From assembly GCF_029227915.1 (NCBI RefSeq), contig NC_079881.1, positions 6,698,001 to 6,762,000 of the forward strand: 64,000 bases of DNA. The letters run 5' to 3'. The notes beneath the pieces were generated by a model, which made no database searches, was not told the origin of the DNA, and saw only the letters and a program-made list of their open reading frames with translations. The stretch comes from Hydractinia symbiolongicarpus (taxonomy: Eukaryota; Cnidaria; Hydrozoa; Anthoathecata; Hydractiniidae). Of the stretch, positions 12,756 to 24,894 are shown piece by piece (within the stretch, counting starts at the first letter, position 1; each line of letters begins with the position of its first letter). The translations under genes and the position numbers were made by a program.

Positions 12756-12827
12756 GGGCTTGTCCGGGAGTTAAACCCGGGACCTCTCGCACCCTAAGAC
12801 AGAAACATGCCACTAGACCAACAGCCC
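12756..12827 (-). pseudogene. tRNA-Pro A element, C56-lost class
   Basis: Same class as 12076, 680 bp further on. Its counterparts in the duplicated segments are at 15757 and 20101. Confidence 0.7.
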
Positions 12828-13421
12828 ATAGGAGTCGTCTAAAATATTTAGGGAACAACCTATTCATGGTCTTACGCGAAATATCCATCACACAGAACAC
12901 AAAAAATGTTGTTTTTTCTTCAAAACATTCATAACATGAATGTTGGATATTATTTCTTGAATTGTCAAGTCAAAATACAAATCCAAGCTCAACCAAAATA
13001 TTTTTCAGCAATTGTCAGTTGATTGATTATTACACTTTACAGTAGAATATAGTCTTAGGCAAAATTTTTCGGTAAGCAATTGGGTCTTGCGGAAGTTTAA
13101 CCTGCAACATCTCGCACCAGAAGCAAGAGTCATACTAATAGACCAACAGTCCAGGATATCATTGAAACCTCTGATTATATCATTTTATGCAGAGAGGATT
13201 ACTGAATATCTGTAGAAAAGGGCTTACAAATGGTTTTCTCGTGGGCAATGGATATAGACAAATCGGAATGTAAAGTTGATTTCTAAAATGGTAAAGTAAC
13301 ATCTTTGAATCAAATCCGTAAAACAACTCTGTCAAGAAGTCATTGTGAGAATCGTCATTCCGGAGATAGTAATTGCTTCCCAAAGCTTATGACACTTACC
13401 AATTATGTGTGATTTGTAGTT

Positions 13422-13493
13422 GGGCTTGTCCGGGAGTTAAACCCGGGACCTCTCGCACCCTAAGCCAGAAACATGCCACTAGACCAACAGCCC
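13422..13493 (-). pseudogene. tRNA-Pro A element, C56-lost class
   Basis: Matches the copy at 10748, including its flanking spacers. It is followed 336 bp later by a hybrid element rather than by a normal B element. Confidence 0.7.
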
Positions 13494-13757
13494 ATAGGAA
13501 TCGTCTAAAATATTTAGCCAAAAATTTGTTCACGGTCTTACGTGAAATATCCACCAAACAACACAAAAAATGTTGTTTTTTCTTCAAGACAATCATAACA
13601 TGAATGTTGGATATTATTTCTTGAATTGTCAAGTCAACTGTAACAATCCAAGCCACGAAAAAGCTCAACCATAATATTTTTCATCAATTGTCAGTTGATT
13701 GGTTAATACCCATTACAGTAGAATATAGTCTTATGCACAAATTTGCGATAAGCAATT

Positions 13758-13829
13758 GGACCTGTGCGGGAGTTTAACCCGCGACCTCTGGCACCCTATA
13801 CCAGAAACATGCCACTAGACCAACAGCCC
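13758..13829 (-). pseudogene. hybrid B/A tRNA-like element
   Basis: B-like 3' half and A-like 5' half. Anticodon stem CTGGT/GCCAG, loop ATAGGGT. First of three hybrids in a row spaced 326 bp. Confidence 0.7.
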
Positions 13830-14083
13830 ATAGAAGTCGTCTAAAATATTTAGGGAACAACTTATTCATGGTCTCACGTGAAATATCCATCACACAGAAC
13901 ACAAAAAATGTTGTTTTTTCTTCAAAACATCCATAACATGAATGTTAGATATTATTTCTTGAATTGTCAAGTCAAAATACAAATCCAAGCTCAACCATAA
14001 TATTTTTCATCAATTGTCAGTTGATTGGTTAATACCCATTACAGTAGAATATAGTCTTATGCACAAATTTGCGATAAGCAATT

Positions 14084-14155
14084 GGACCTGTGCGGGAGTT
14101 TAACCCGCGACCTCTGGCACCCTATACCAGAAACATGCCACTAGACCAACAGCCC
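14084..14155 (-). pseudogene. hybrid B/A tRNA-like element
   Basis: Essentially the same as 13758, 326 bp away. The two share a spacer variant, so this is a recent half-unit duplication. Confidence 0.7.
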
Positions 14156-14409
14156 ATAGAAGTCGTCTAAAATATTTAGGAAACAACTTATTCATGGTCT
14201 CACGTGAAATATCCATCACACAGAACACAAAAAATGTTGTTTTTTCTTCAAAACATCCATAACATGAATGTTAGATATTATTTCTTGAATTGTCAAGTCA
14301 AAATACAAATCCAAGCTCAACCATAATATTTTTCATCAATTGTCAGTTGATTGGTTAATACCCATTACAGTAGAATATAGTCTTATGCACAAATTTGCGA
14401 TAAGCAATT

Positions 14410-14481
14410 GGACCTGTGCGGGAGTTTAACCCGCGACCTCTGGCACCCTAAACCAGAAATATGCCACTAGACCAACAGCCC
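14410..14481 (-). pseudogene. hybrid B/A tRNA-like element
   Basis: Third hybrid of the run. Anticodon loop TTAGGGT with stem CTGGT/GCCAG. T stem GCGGG/CCCGC pairs fully. T loop lacks C56. Confidence 0.7.
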
Positions 14482-15076
14482 ATAGGAGTCGTCTAAAATA
14501 TTTAGGGAACAACTTATTCATGGTCTCACGTGAAATATCCATCACACAGAACACAAAAAATGTTGTTTTTTCTTCAAAACATTCATAACATGAATGTTAG
14601 ATACTATTTCTTGAATTGTCAATTCAAAATACAAATCCAAGCTCAACCAAAATATTTTTCAACAATTGTCAGTTGATTGGTTATTACACTATACAGTGGA
14701 ATATAGTCTTAGGCAAAAATTTTCGATAAGCAATTGGGTCTTGCAGGAGTTTAACCTGCAACATCTCGCACCAGAAGCGAGAGTCATACTAATAGACCAA
14801 CAGGCCAGGATATCATTGAAACCTCTGATTATATCATTATATGCAGAGAGGATTACTGAATATCTGTAGGTAAGAGGTTACAAATAGCTTCCTCGTGGGC
14901 AATGCATATAGACAAATCGGAGTGTAAAGTTGATTTGTAGAATTGTAAAGTAACATTTTCAAAACGAATCCATAAAACAACTCTGTCCAGAATTCATTTC
15001 GAGAATCGTCATTCCGGAGATAGTAAATGCTTCACCGAAGCTTAAGACACTTACCAATTATGTGTGATTTTTAGTT

Positions 15077-15148
15077 GGGCTTGTCCGGGAGTTAAACCCG
15101 GGACCTCTCGCACCCTAAGACAGAAACATGCCACTAGACCAACAGCCC
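15077..15148 (-). pseudogene. tRNA-Pro A element, C56-lost class
   Basis: Counterpart of 12076, about 3001 bp away. Same T-loop, acceptor and anticodon-stem defects. Confidence 0.7.
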
Positions 15149-15756
15149 ATAGGAGTCGTCTAAAATATTTAGGGAACAACTTATTCATGGTCTTACGTGA
15201 AATATCCATCACACAGAACACAAAAAATGTTGTTTTTTCTTCAAAACGAACATAACATGAATGTTGCTTATTATTTCTTGAATTGTCAAGTCAACCATGC
15301 AACCCAAGGCACGAAAAAGCTCAACCATAATATTTTTCAGCAATTGTCAGTTGATTGGTTACTACCCGTTACAGTAGAATATAGTCATGATGCACAAACT
15401 TGCGATAAGCAATTGCGCCTGTGCGGGAGTTTAACCTGCGACATCTCGCACCAGAAGCAAGAATCATACTAATAGACCAACAGGCCAGGATATCATTGAA
15501 ACCTCCCATTGTGTCATTATATGCAGAGAAGATTACTGAATATTTGTAGGAAAGGGGTTACAAATGGCTTCCTCGTGGGCAATGCATTTAGACGAATCGG
15601 AGTGTGAAGATGATTGGTAAAATTGTAAAGTAAAATTTTTGAAACAAATCCGTAAAACAACTCTTTCAAGAAGTCATTTTGAGAATCGTCATTCCGGAGA
15701 TAGTAAATGCTTCACCGAAGCTTAAGACACTTACCAATTATGTGTGATTTGTAGTT

Positions 15757-15828
15757 GGGCTTGTCCGGGAGTTAAACCCGGGACCTCTCGCACCCTAAGA
15801 CAGAAACATGCCACTAGACCAACAGCCC
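15757..15828 (-). pseudogene. tRNA-Pro A element, C56-lost class
   Basis: Counterpart of 12756. Followed 338 bp later by a hybrid instead of a B element. Confidence 0.7.
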
Positions 15829-16094
15829 ATAGGAGTCGTCTAAAATATTTAGGGAACAACTTATTCATGGTCTTACGTGAAATATCCATCACACAGAACA
15901 CAAAAAATGTTGTTTTTTCTTCAAAACATTCATAACATGAATGTTGGATATTATTTCTTGAATTGTCAAGTCAACTGTAACAATCCAAGCCACGAAAAAG
16001 CTCAACCATAATATTTTTCAGCAATTGTCAGTTGATTGGTTAATACCCATTACAGTAGAATATAGTCTTATGCACAAATTTGCGATAAGCAATT

Positions 16095-16166
16095 GGACGT
16101 GTGCGGGAGTTTAACCCGCGACCTCTCGCACCCTAAGCGAGAATCATGCCACTAGACCATCAGGCC
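16095..16166 (-). pseudogene. hybrid tRNA-like element with consensus anticodon arm
   Basis: B-like T arm (stem GCGGG/CCCGC paired, C56 lost) joined to a consensus A anticodon arm and D arm. Acceptor is mismatched at several pairs. Followed by an A spacer. Confidence 0.7.
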
Positions 16167-16431
16167 ATAGGAATCGTCTAAAATATTTAGGCAACAACTT
16201 CTTCATGGTCTTACGTGAAATATCCATCACACAACAAAAAAAATGTATTGTTTTTTCTTCAAAACAATCATAACATGAATGTTGGATATTATTTCTTGAA
16301 TTGTCAAGTCAACCATACCATCCAAGCCACGAAAAAGCTCAACCATAATATTTTTCAGCAATTGTCAGTTGATTGGTTAATACCCATTACAGTAGAATAT
16401 AGTCTTATGCACAAATTTGCGATAAGCAATT

Positions 16432-16503
16432 GGACCTGTGCGGGAGTTTAACCCGCGACCTCTGGCACCCTAAGCCAGAAACATGCCACTAGACCAACAG
16501 CCC
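16432..16503 (-). pseudogene. hybrid tRNA-like element with compensated stems
   Basis: T stem GCGGG/CCCGC and anticodon stem CTGGC/GCCAG are both perfect, though each differs from the consensus tRNA by a paired swap (49:65 and 29:41). Loop TTAGGGT reads AGG. C56 is A, so box B is lost. Confidence 0.7.
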
Positions 16504-17098
16504 ATAGGAGTCGTCTAAAATATTTAGGGAACAACTTATTCATGGTCTCACGTGAAATATCTATCACACAGAACACAAAAAATGTTGTTTTTTCTTCAAA
16601 ACATTCATAACATGAATGTTAGATATTATTTCTTGAATTGTCAATTCAAAATACAAATCCAAGCTCAACCAAAATATTTTTCAACAATTGTCAGTTGATT
16701 GGTTATTACACTATACAGTGGAATATAGTCTTAGGCAAAAATTTTCGATAAGCAATTGGGTCTTGCAGGAGTTTAACCTGCAACATCTCGCACCAGAAGC
16801 GAGAGTCATACTAATAGACCAACAGGCCAGGATATCATTGAAACCTGTGATTATATCATTATATGCAGAGAGGATTACTGAATATCTGTAGGTAAGAGGT
16901 TACAAATAGCTTCCTCGTGGGCAATGCATATAGACAAATCGGAGTGTAAAGTTGATTTGTAGAATTGTAAAGTAACATTTTCAAAACGAATCCATAAAAC
17001 AACTCTGTCCAGAATTCATTTCGAGAATCGTCATTCCGGAGATAGTAAATGCTTCACCGCAGCTTAAGACACTTACCAATTATGTGTGATTTGTAGTT

Positions 17099-17170
17099 GG
17101 GCTTGTCCGGGAGTTAAACCCGGGACCTCTCGCACCCTAAGCCAGAAACATGCCACTAGACCAACAGCCC
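17099..17170 (-). pseudogene. tRNA-Pro A element, C56-lost class
   Basis: Same class as 10748 and 13422, with the same downstream spacer variants. Confidence 0.7.
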
Positions 17171-17434
17171 ATAGGAATCGTCTAAAATATTTAGACAAAA
17201 ATTTGTTCACGGTCTTACGTAAAATATCCACCAAACAACACAAAAAATGTTGTTTTTTCTTCAAGACAATCATAACATGAATGTTGGATATTATTTCTTG
17301 AATTGTCAAGTCAACTGTAACAATCCAAGCCACGAAAAAGCTCAACCATAATATTTTTCATCAATTGTCAGTTGATTGGTTAATACCCATTACAGTAGAA
17401 TATAGTCTTATGGACAAATTTGCGATAAGCAATT

Positions 17435-17506
17435 GGACCTGTGCGGGAGTTTAACCCGCGACCTCTGGCACCCTATATCAGAAACATGCCACTAGACCAA
17501 CAGCCC
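17435..17506 (-). pseudogene. hybrid B/A tRNA-like element
   Basis: Relative of 13758 with a further change in the anticodon stem (CTGAT/GCCAG). C56 is lost. Confidence 0.7.
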
Positions 17507-17760
17507 ATAGAAGTCGTCTGAAATATTTAGGGAACAACTTATTCATGGTCTCACGTGAAATATCCATCACACAGAACACAAAAAATGTTGTTTTTTCTTC
17601 AAAACATCCATAACATGAATGTTAGATATTATTTCTTGAATTGTCAAGTCAAAATACAAATCCAAGCTCAACCATAATATTTTTCATCAATTGTCAGTTG
17701 ATTGGTTAATACCCATTACAGTAGAATATAGTCTTATGCACAAATTTGCGATAAGCAATT

Positions 17761-17832
17761 GGACCTGTGCGGGAGTTTAACCCGCAACCTCTGACACCCT
17801 AAGCCAGAAACATGCCACTAGACCAACAGCCC
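17761..17832 (-). pseudogene. hybrid B/A tRNA-like element
   Basis: 326 bp after the previous hybrid. Anticodon stem CTGGC/GTCAG keeps pairing through one G-T pair. C56 is lost. Confidence 0.7.
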
Positions 17833-18427
17833 ATAGGAGTCGTCTAAAATATTTAGGGAACAACTTATTCATGGTCTCACGTGAAATATCCATCACACAG
17901 AACACAAAAAATGTTGTTTTTTCTTCAAAACATTCATAACATGAATGTTAGATATTATTTCTTGAATTGTCAAGTCAAAATACAAATCCAAGCTCAACCA
18001 AAATATTTTTCAACAATTGTCAGTTGATTGGTTATTACACTATACAGTGGAATATAGTCTTAGGCAAAAATTTTCGATAAGCAATTGGGTCCTGCAGGAG
18101 TTTAACCTGCAACATCTCGCACCAGAAGCGAGAGTCATACTAATAGACCATTAGGCCAGGATATCATTGAAACCTCTGATTATATCATTATATGCAGAGA
18201 GGATTACTGAATATCTGTAGGTAAGAGGTTACAAATAGCTTCCTCGTGGGCAATGCATATAGACAAATCGGAGTGTAAAGTTGATTTGTAGAATTGTAAA
18301 GTAACATTTTCAAAACGAATCCATAAAACAACTCTGTCCAGAATTCATTTCGAGAATCGTCATTCCGGAGATAGTAAATGCTTCACCGAAGCTTAAGACA
18401 CTTACCAATTATGTGTGATTTGTAGTT

Positions 18428-18499
18428 GGGCTAGTCCGGGAGTTAAACCCAGGACCTCTCGCACCCTAAGACAGAAACATGCCACTAGACCAACAGCCC
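18428..18499 (-). pseudogene. tRNA-Pro A element, C56-lost class
   Basis: As 12076, with extra changes in the acceptor and T stem. Followed by a hybrid 326 bp on. Confidence 0.65.
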
Positions 18500-18753
18500 A
18501 TAGGAGTCGTCTAAAATATTTAGGGAACAACTTATTCATGGTCTTACGTGAAATATCCATCACACAGAACACAAAAAATGTTGTTTTTTCTTCAAAACAT
18601 CCATAACATGAATGTTAGATATTATTTCTTGAATTGTCAAGTCAAAATACAAATCCAAGCTCAACCATAATATTTTTCATCAATTGTCAGTTGATTGGTT
18701 AATACCCATTACAGTAGAATATAGTCTTATGCACAAATTTGCGATAAGCAATT

Positions 18754-18825
18754 GGACCTGTGCGGGAGTTTAACCCGCGACCTCTGGCACCCTAAGCCAG
18801 AAACATGCCACTAGACCAACAGCCC
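18754..18825 (-). pseudogene. hybrid tRNA-like element with compensated stems
   Basis: Same perfect T stem GCGGG/CCCGC and anticodon stem CTGGC/GCCAG as the copy at 16432. C56 is lost. Confidence 0.7.
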
Positions 18826-19420
18826 ATAGGAGTCGTCTAAAATATTTAGGGAACAACTTATTCATGGTCTCACGTGAAATATCCATCACACAGAACACAA
18901 AAAATGTTGTTTTTTCTTCAAAACATTCATAACATGAATGTTAGATATTATTTCTTGAATTGTCAATTCAAAATACAAATCCAAGCTCAACCAAAATATT
19001 TTTCAACAATTGTCAGTTGATTGGTTATTACACTATACAGTGGAATATAGTCTTAGGCAAAAATTTTCGATAAGCAATTGGGTCTTGCAGGAGTTTAACC
19101 TGCAACATCTCGCACCAGAAGCGAGAGTCATACTAATAGGCCAACAGGCCAGGATATCATTGAAACCTCTGATTATATCATTATATGCAGAGAGGATTAC
19201 TGAATATCTGTAGGTAAGAGGTTACAAATAGCTTCCTCGTGGGCAATGCATATAGACAAATCGGAGTGTAAAGTTGATTTGTAGAATTGTAAAGTAACAT
19301 TTTCAAAACGAATCCATAAAACAACTCTGTCCAGAATTCATTTCGAGAATCGTCATTCCGGAGATAGTAAATGCTTCACCGAAGCTTAAGACACTTACCA
19401 ATTATGTGTGATTTGTAGTT

Positions 19421-19492
19421 GGGCTTGTCCGGGAGTTAAACCCGGGACCTCTCGCACCCTAAGACAGAAACATGCCACTAGACCAACAGCCC
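19421..19492 (-). pseudogene. tRNA-Pro A element, C56-lost class
   Basis: Third counterpart of 12076 and 15077. Same defects. Confidence 0.7.
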
Positions 19493-20100
19493 ATAGGAGT
19501 CGTCTAAAATATTTAGGGAACAACTTATTCATGGTCTTACGTGAAATATCCATCACACAGAACACAAAAAATGTTGTTTTTTCTTCAAAACGAACATAAC
19601 ATGAATGTTGCTTATTATTTCTTGAATTGTCAAGTCAACCATGCAACCCAAGGCACGAAAAAGCTCAACCATAATATTTTTCAGCAATTGTCAGTTGATT
19701 GGTTACTACCCGTTACAGTAGAATATAGTCATGATGCACAAACTTGCGATAAGCAATTGCGCCTGTGCGGGAGTTTAACCTGCGACATCTCGCACCAGAA
19801 GCAAGAATCACACTAATAGACCAACAGGCCAGGATATCATTGAAACCTCCCATTGTGTCATTATATGCAGAGACGATTACTGAATATTTGTAGGAAAGGG
19901 GTTACAAATAGCTTCCTCGTGGGCAATGCATTTAGACGAATCGGAGTGTGAAGATGATTGGTAAAATTGTAAAGTAAAATTTTTGAAACAAATCCGTAAA
20001 ACAACTCTTTCAAGAAGTCATTTTGAGAATCGTCATTCCGGAGATAGTAAATGCTTCACCGAAGCTTAAGACTCTTACCAATTATGTGTGATTTGTAGTT

Positions 20101-20172
20101 GGGCTTGTCCGGGAGTTAAACCCGGGACCTGTCGCACCCTAAGACAGAAACATGCCACTAAACCAACAGCCC
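20101..20172 (-). pseudogene. tRNA-Pro A element, C56-lost class
   Basis: Counterpart of 12756 and 15757, with one further anticodon-stem substitution and a box A change. Confidence 0.7.
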
Positions 20173-20438
20173 ATAGAAGTCGTCTAAAATATTTAGGGAA
20201 CAACTTATTCATGGTCTTACGTGAAATATCCATCACACAGAACACAAAAAATGTTGTTTTTTCTTCAAAACATTCATAACATGAATGTTGGATATTATTT
20301 CTTGAATTGTCAAGTCAACTGTAACAATCCAAGCCACGAAAAAGCTCAACCATAATATTTTTCAGCAATTGTCAGTTGATTGGTTAATACCCATTACAGT
20401 AGAATATAGTCTTATGCACAAATTTGCGATAAGCAATT

Positions 20439-20510
20439 GGACCTGTGCGGGAGTTTAACCCGCGACCTCTCGCACCCTAAGCGAGAATCATGCCACTAGA
20501 CCATCAGGCC
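20439..20510 (-). pseudogene. hybrid tRNA-like element with consensus anticodon arm
   Basis: Same hybrid type as 16095: B-like T arm and consensus A anticodon and D arms. Followed by an A spacer, marking the right end of block II. Confidence 0.7.
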
Positions 20511-21117
20511 ATAGGAATCGTCTAAAATATTTAGGCAACAACTTCTTCATGGTCTTACGTGAAATATCCATCACACAACACAAAAAATGTATTGTTTTTT
20601 CTTCAAAACAATCATAACATGAATGTTGGATATTATTTCTTGAATTGTCAAGTCAACCAAACCATCCAAACCACGAAAAAGCTCAACCATAATATTTTTC
20701 AGCAATTGTCAGTTGATTGGTTACTACCCTTTACAGTAGAATATAGTCTTATGCACAAATTTGCGATAAGCAATTGGGCCTGTGTGGGAGTTTAACCTGC
20801 GGCATCTCGCACCAGAAGAGAGAATCATACTAATATACCAACAGGCCGGGCTATCATTGAAACCTGCGATTGTGTCATTATATGCAGAGAGGATTACTAA
20901 ATATTTGTAGAAAAGGGGTTACAAATAGCCTCTTCGTGGGCAATGCATATAGACAAATCGGAGTGTAAAGTTGATTTGTAAAATTTTAAAGTAACATTTT
21001 CGAAACGAATCCATAAAACAACTCTGGAAAGAATTAATTTCGAGAATTGTCATTCCAGAGATAGTAAATGCTTCACCGAAGCTTATGACAGTTACCAATT
21101 ATGTGTGATTTGCAGTT

Positions 21118-21188
21118 GTGCCTGTCCGGGAGTTGAACCGGGACCTCTCGCACCCTAAGCGAGAATCATGCCACTAGACCAACAGGCC
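21118..21188 (-). pseudogene. tRNA-Pro(AGG) A element, 71 nt
   Basis: One C is missing from the T-arm 5' strand and the acceptor closing pair 1:72 is G-A. D and anticodon arms match the consensus. Confidence 0.6.
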
Positions 21189-21783
21189 ATAGGAATCGTC
21201 TAAAATATTTAGGGAACAACTTGTTCATGGTCGAACTTGAAATATCCATCACACCAAACACAAAAAATATTGTTTTTTCGACAAAACATTCATAACATGA
21301 ATGTTGTATATTATTTCTTGAATTGTCAAGTCAACCATACAATCCAAGCTCAAGCAAATTATTTTTCGGCAATTGTCAGTTGATTGGTTATTACACTTTA
21401 CTTTAGAATATAGTCTTAGGCAAAAATTTGCGATAAGCAATTGGGTCTTGCGGGAGTTTAACCTGCAACATCTCGCACCAGAAGCGAGAGTCATACTAAT
21501 AGACCAACAGGCCAGGATATCATTGAAACCTCTGATTATATCATTATATGCAGAGAGGATTCATGAATATCTGTAAGTCAGAGGTTACAAGCAGCTTCAT
21601 CGTGGGAAATTCATATAGATAAATCGGAGTGTAACGTTGATTTGTGAAATTGTAAAGTATCATTTTCAAAACGAAATCATAAAACAAATCTGTCAAGAAT
21701 TAATTTCGCGAATAGTCATTCCAGAGATAGTAAATGCTTCACCGAAGCTTATGATACTTACCAATTATGTGTGATTTGTAGTT

Positions 21784-21855
21784 GGGCGTGTCCGGGAGTT
21801 GAACCCGGGACCTCTCGCACCCTAAGCGAGAATCATGCCACTAGACCAACAGGCC
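21784..21855 (-). tRNA. tRNA-Pro(AGG), one acceptor mismatch
   Basis: Consensus apart from acceptor pair 4:69 (C-C). Both promoter boxes and the D, anticodon and T arms are intact. Function uncertain. Confidence 0.65.
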
Positions 21856-22453
21856 ATAGGAATCGTCTAAAATATTTAGGAAACAACTTGTTCATGGTCT
21901 AACGTGAAATATCCATCACACCGAACACAAAAAATATTGTTTTTTCGACAAAACATTCATAACATGAATGTTGTATATTATTTCTTGAATTGTCAAGTCA
22001 ACCATCCAATCCAAGCCACGAAAAAGCTCAACCATAATATTTCTCAGCAATTGTCAGTTGATTGGTTACTAACCTTTGCAGTAGAATATAGTCTTATGCA
22101 CAAATTTGCGATAAGCAATTGGCCCTGTGCGGGAGTTTAACCATTGACATCTCGCACCAGGAGCGAGAATCATACTAATAGACCAACAGGCCAGGATATC
22201 ATTGAAACCTGCGATTGTGTAATTATATGCTACTGAATATTTGTAGGAAAAGGGTTGCAAATAGCTTCGTCGTGGTCAATGCATATAGACAAATCGGAGT
22301 GTAAAGTTGATTTGTAAAATTGTAAAGTAACATTTTCGAAACGAATCCATAAAACAACTCTGTCAAGAATTCATTTCGAGAATCGTTATTCCAGAAATAG
22401 TAAATGCTTCACAGCAGCTTATGACACGTACCAATTATGTGTGATTTGTAGTT

Positions 22454-22525
22454 GGGCCTGTCTGGGAGTTGAACCCGGGACCTCTCGCACCCTAAGCGAG
22501 AATTATGCCACTAGACCAACAGGCC
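22454..22525 (-). tRNA. tRNA-Pro(AGG), one T-stem mismatch
   Basis: Consensus apart from T-stem 50:64 (C-A) and one D-arm change. Boxes are intact. Confidence 0.6.
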
Positions 22526-23133
22526 ATAGGAATTGTCTAAAATATTTAGGGAACAACTTGTTCAAGGTCTTACGTGAAATATCCATCACACAGAACACAA
22601 AAATGTTATTTTTTCGAAAAAACAATCATAACTTGAATGTTGAATATTATTTCTTAAATTGTCAATTCAACCATACAATCCAAGCCACGAAAAAGCTCAA
22701 CCAAAATTTTTTTTTGGCAATTGTCAGTTGATTGGTTATTACCCTTTACAGTAGAATATAGTCTTATGCACACATTTGCAAAAACCATGTGGGCCTGTGC
22801 GGGAGTTTTAACGGCGACATCTTGCACCAGAAGCGAAAATCAAACTAATAGACCAACAGGCCAGGATATCATTGAAACCTGCGATTGTGTAATTATATGC
22901 AGAGAGGATTACTGAATATTTGTAGGAAAGGGGTTGCAAATAGCTTCCTCGTGGTCAATGCATGTAAACAAATCGGAGTGTAAAGTTTGATTTGTAAAAT
23001 TGTAAAGTAACATTTTCGAAACGAATCCATAAAACAACTCTGTCAAGAATTCATTTCGGGAGTCGTCATTCCAGAGATAGTAAATGCTTCACCAAAGCTT
23101 AAGACACTTACCAATTATGTGTGATTTGTAGTT

Positions 23134-23205
23134 GGGCCTGTCCGGGAGTTGAACCCGGGACCTCTCGCACCCTAAGCGAGAATCATGCTACTAGACCAAC
23201 AAGCC
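23134..23205 (-). pseudogene. tRNA-Pro(AGG) A element, D loop altered
   Basis: T and anticodon arms match the consensus and acceptor 4:69 is a T-G pair. The D-loop GG doublet is AG, weakening box A and the contact with the T loop. Confidence 0.55.
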
Positions 23206-23811
23206 ATAGGAATCGTCTAGAATATTTAGGGAACAACTTGTTCATGGTCTTACATTAAATATCCATCACACCGAACACAAAAAATATTGTTTTTTCGACA
23301 AAACATTCATAACATGAATGTTGTGTATTATTTCTTGAATTGTCAAGTCAACCATACAATCCAAGCCACGAAAAGCTCAACCAAAATATTTTTCAGCAAT
23401 TGTCAGTTGATTGGTTATTACCCTTTACAGTAGAATATAGTCTTACGCACGCATTTGCGATAACCAATTGGGCCTGTGCGGAAGTTTAACCGGCGACATC
23501 TTGTACCAGAAGCGAAAATCATACTAATAGACCACCAGGCCAGGATATCCTTGAAACCTCCGATTGTGTCATTATATGCAAAGAGGATTACTGAATATTT
23601 GCAGAAAAGATGTTACAAATAGCTTCCTTGTGGGCAATGCATACCGACAAATCGCAATGTAAAGTTGATTTGTAGAAATGTAAAGTAACATTTTTCAAAA
23701 AAATCCATAAAACAACTCTGTCAAGAGTTCATTTCGAGAATCGTCATTCCAGAGATAGTATATGCTTCACCGAAGCTTATGACACTTACCAATTATGTGT
23801 GATTTGTAGGT

Positions 23812-23883
23812 GGGCCTGTGCGAGAGTTTAACCTGCGACATCTCGCACCGGAAACGAGAATCATACTAATAGACCAAGAGGCC
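23812..23883 (-). pseudogene. B-type element in the A position
   Basis: 342 bp after the B element at 23470 and followed by another B spacer. C56 is lost. Anticodon-position bases are CCG. Product of a B half-unit duplication. Confidence 0.7.
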
Positions 23884-24153
23884 AGGATATCATTGAAACC
23901 TGCGATTGGGTCATTATATGTAGAGAGGATTATTGAATATTTGTAGGAAAGAGGTTACGAAGAGCTTCCTCGTGGGCAATGCATATAGACAAATCGGAGT
24001 GTAAAGTTGATTTGTAAAATTGTAAAGTAACATTTTCGAAACGAATCCATAAAACAACTCTGTCAAGAATTCATTTCGAGAATCGTCATTCCAGAGATAT
24101 TAAATGCTTCACCGGAGCTTATGACACTTACCAATTATGTGTGGTTTGTAGTT

Positions 24154-24225
24154 GGGCCTGTGTGGGAGTTGAACCGGGGACATCTCGCACCCTAAGCGAG
24201 AATCATGCCACTAGACCAACAGGCC
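24154..24225 (-). pseudogene. tRNA-Pro A element, T stem broken
   Basis: Anticodon and D arms and both box sequences are readable. The T stem has three mispairs (49:65, 50:64, 51:63). Confidence 0.6.
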
Positions 24226-24822
24226 ATAGGAATCGCCTAGAATATTTAGGGAACAACTTGTTCATGGTTTTACGTGAAATATCCATCACATAGAACACAA
24301 AAAATGTTGTTTTTTCGACAAAACATTCATACCATGAATGTTGGATATTATTTCTTGAATTTTCAAGTCAAACATACAAATCCAAGCTCAAGCAAAATAT
24401 TTTTCGGCAATTGTCAGTTGATTGGTTATTACACTTTACAGTAGAATATAGTCTTAAGCAAAAATTTGCGATAAGCAATTGGCCCTGTGCGGGAGTTTAA
24501 CCATTGACATCTTGCACCAGAAACGAGAATAATACTAATAGACCAACAGGCCAGGATATCATTGAAACCTGCAATTGTGTAATTATATGCAGAGAGGATT
24601 ACTGAATATTTGTAGGAAAGGGGTTACAAATAGCTTCCTCGTGGGCAATGCATATAGACAAATCGGAGTGTAAAGTTGATTTGTAAAATGGTGAAGTAAC
24701 ATTTTTGAAACAAATCCGTAAAACAACTCTGTCAAGCAGTCATTGTGAGAATCGTCATTCCAGAGATAGTAAATGCTTCAACGAAGCTTCTGACACTTAC
24801 CAATTATGTGTGATTTGTAGTT

Positions 24823-24894
24823 GGGCCTGTCCGGGAGATGAACCCGGGACCTCTCGCACCCTAAGCGAGAATCATGCCACTAGAACAACAGGCC
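24823..24894 (-). pseudogene. tRNA-Pro A element, A58 lost
   Basis: Stems are nearly intact and the anticodon is AGG. Invariant A58 of the T loop is T, and G10 in box A is T. Confidence 0.6.

Larger units (their letters stand above)
10081..20510 (-). repeat. tRNA-Pro satellite array, block II (A-A half-unit expansions)
   Basis: Same satellite, but dominated by degenerate A copies whose T loop reads TTTAACT (C56 to T). Several A halves are repeated without the B half, giving 326-338 bp spacings (for example 13422, 13758, 14084, 14410). B elements lie at 10407-10477, 11735-11805, 12414-12485, 13082-13152, 14736-14806, 15415-15486, 16758-16828, 18087-18157, 19080-19150 and 19759-19830. Long stretches are near copies of each other: the segment around 12076-12760 recurs at 15077-15760 and 19421-20100. 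No consensus-quality tRNA gene occurs here. The spacers hold no supported gene. Confidence 0.93.
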
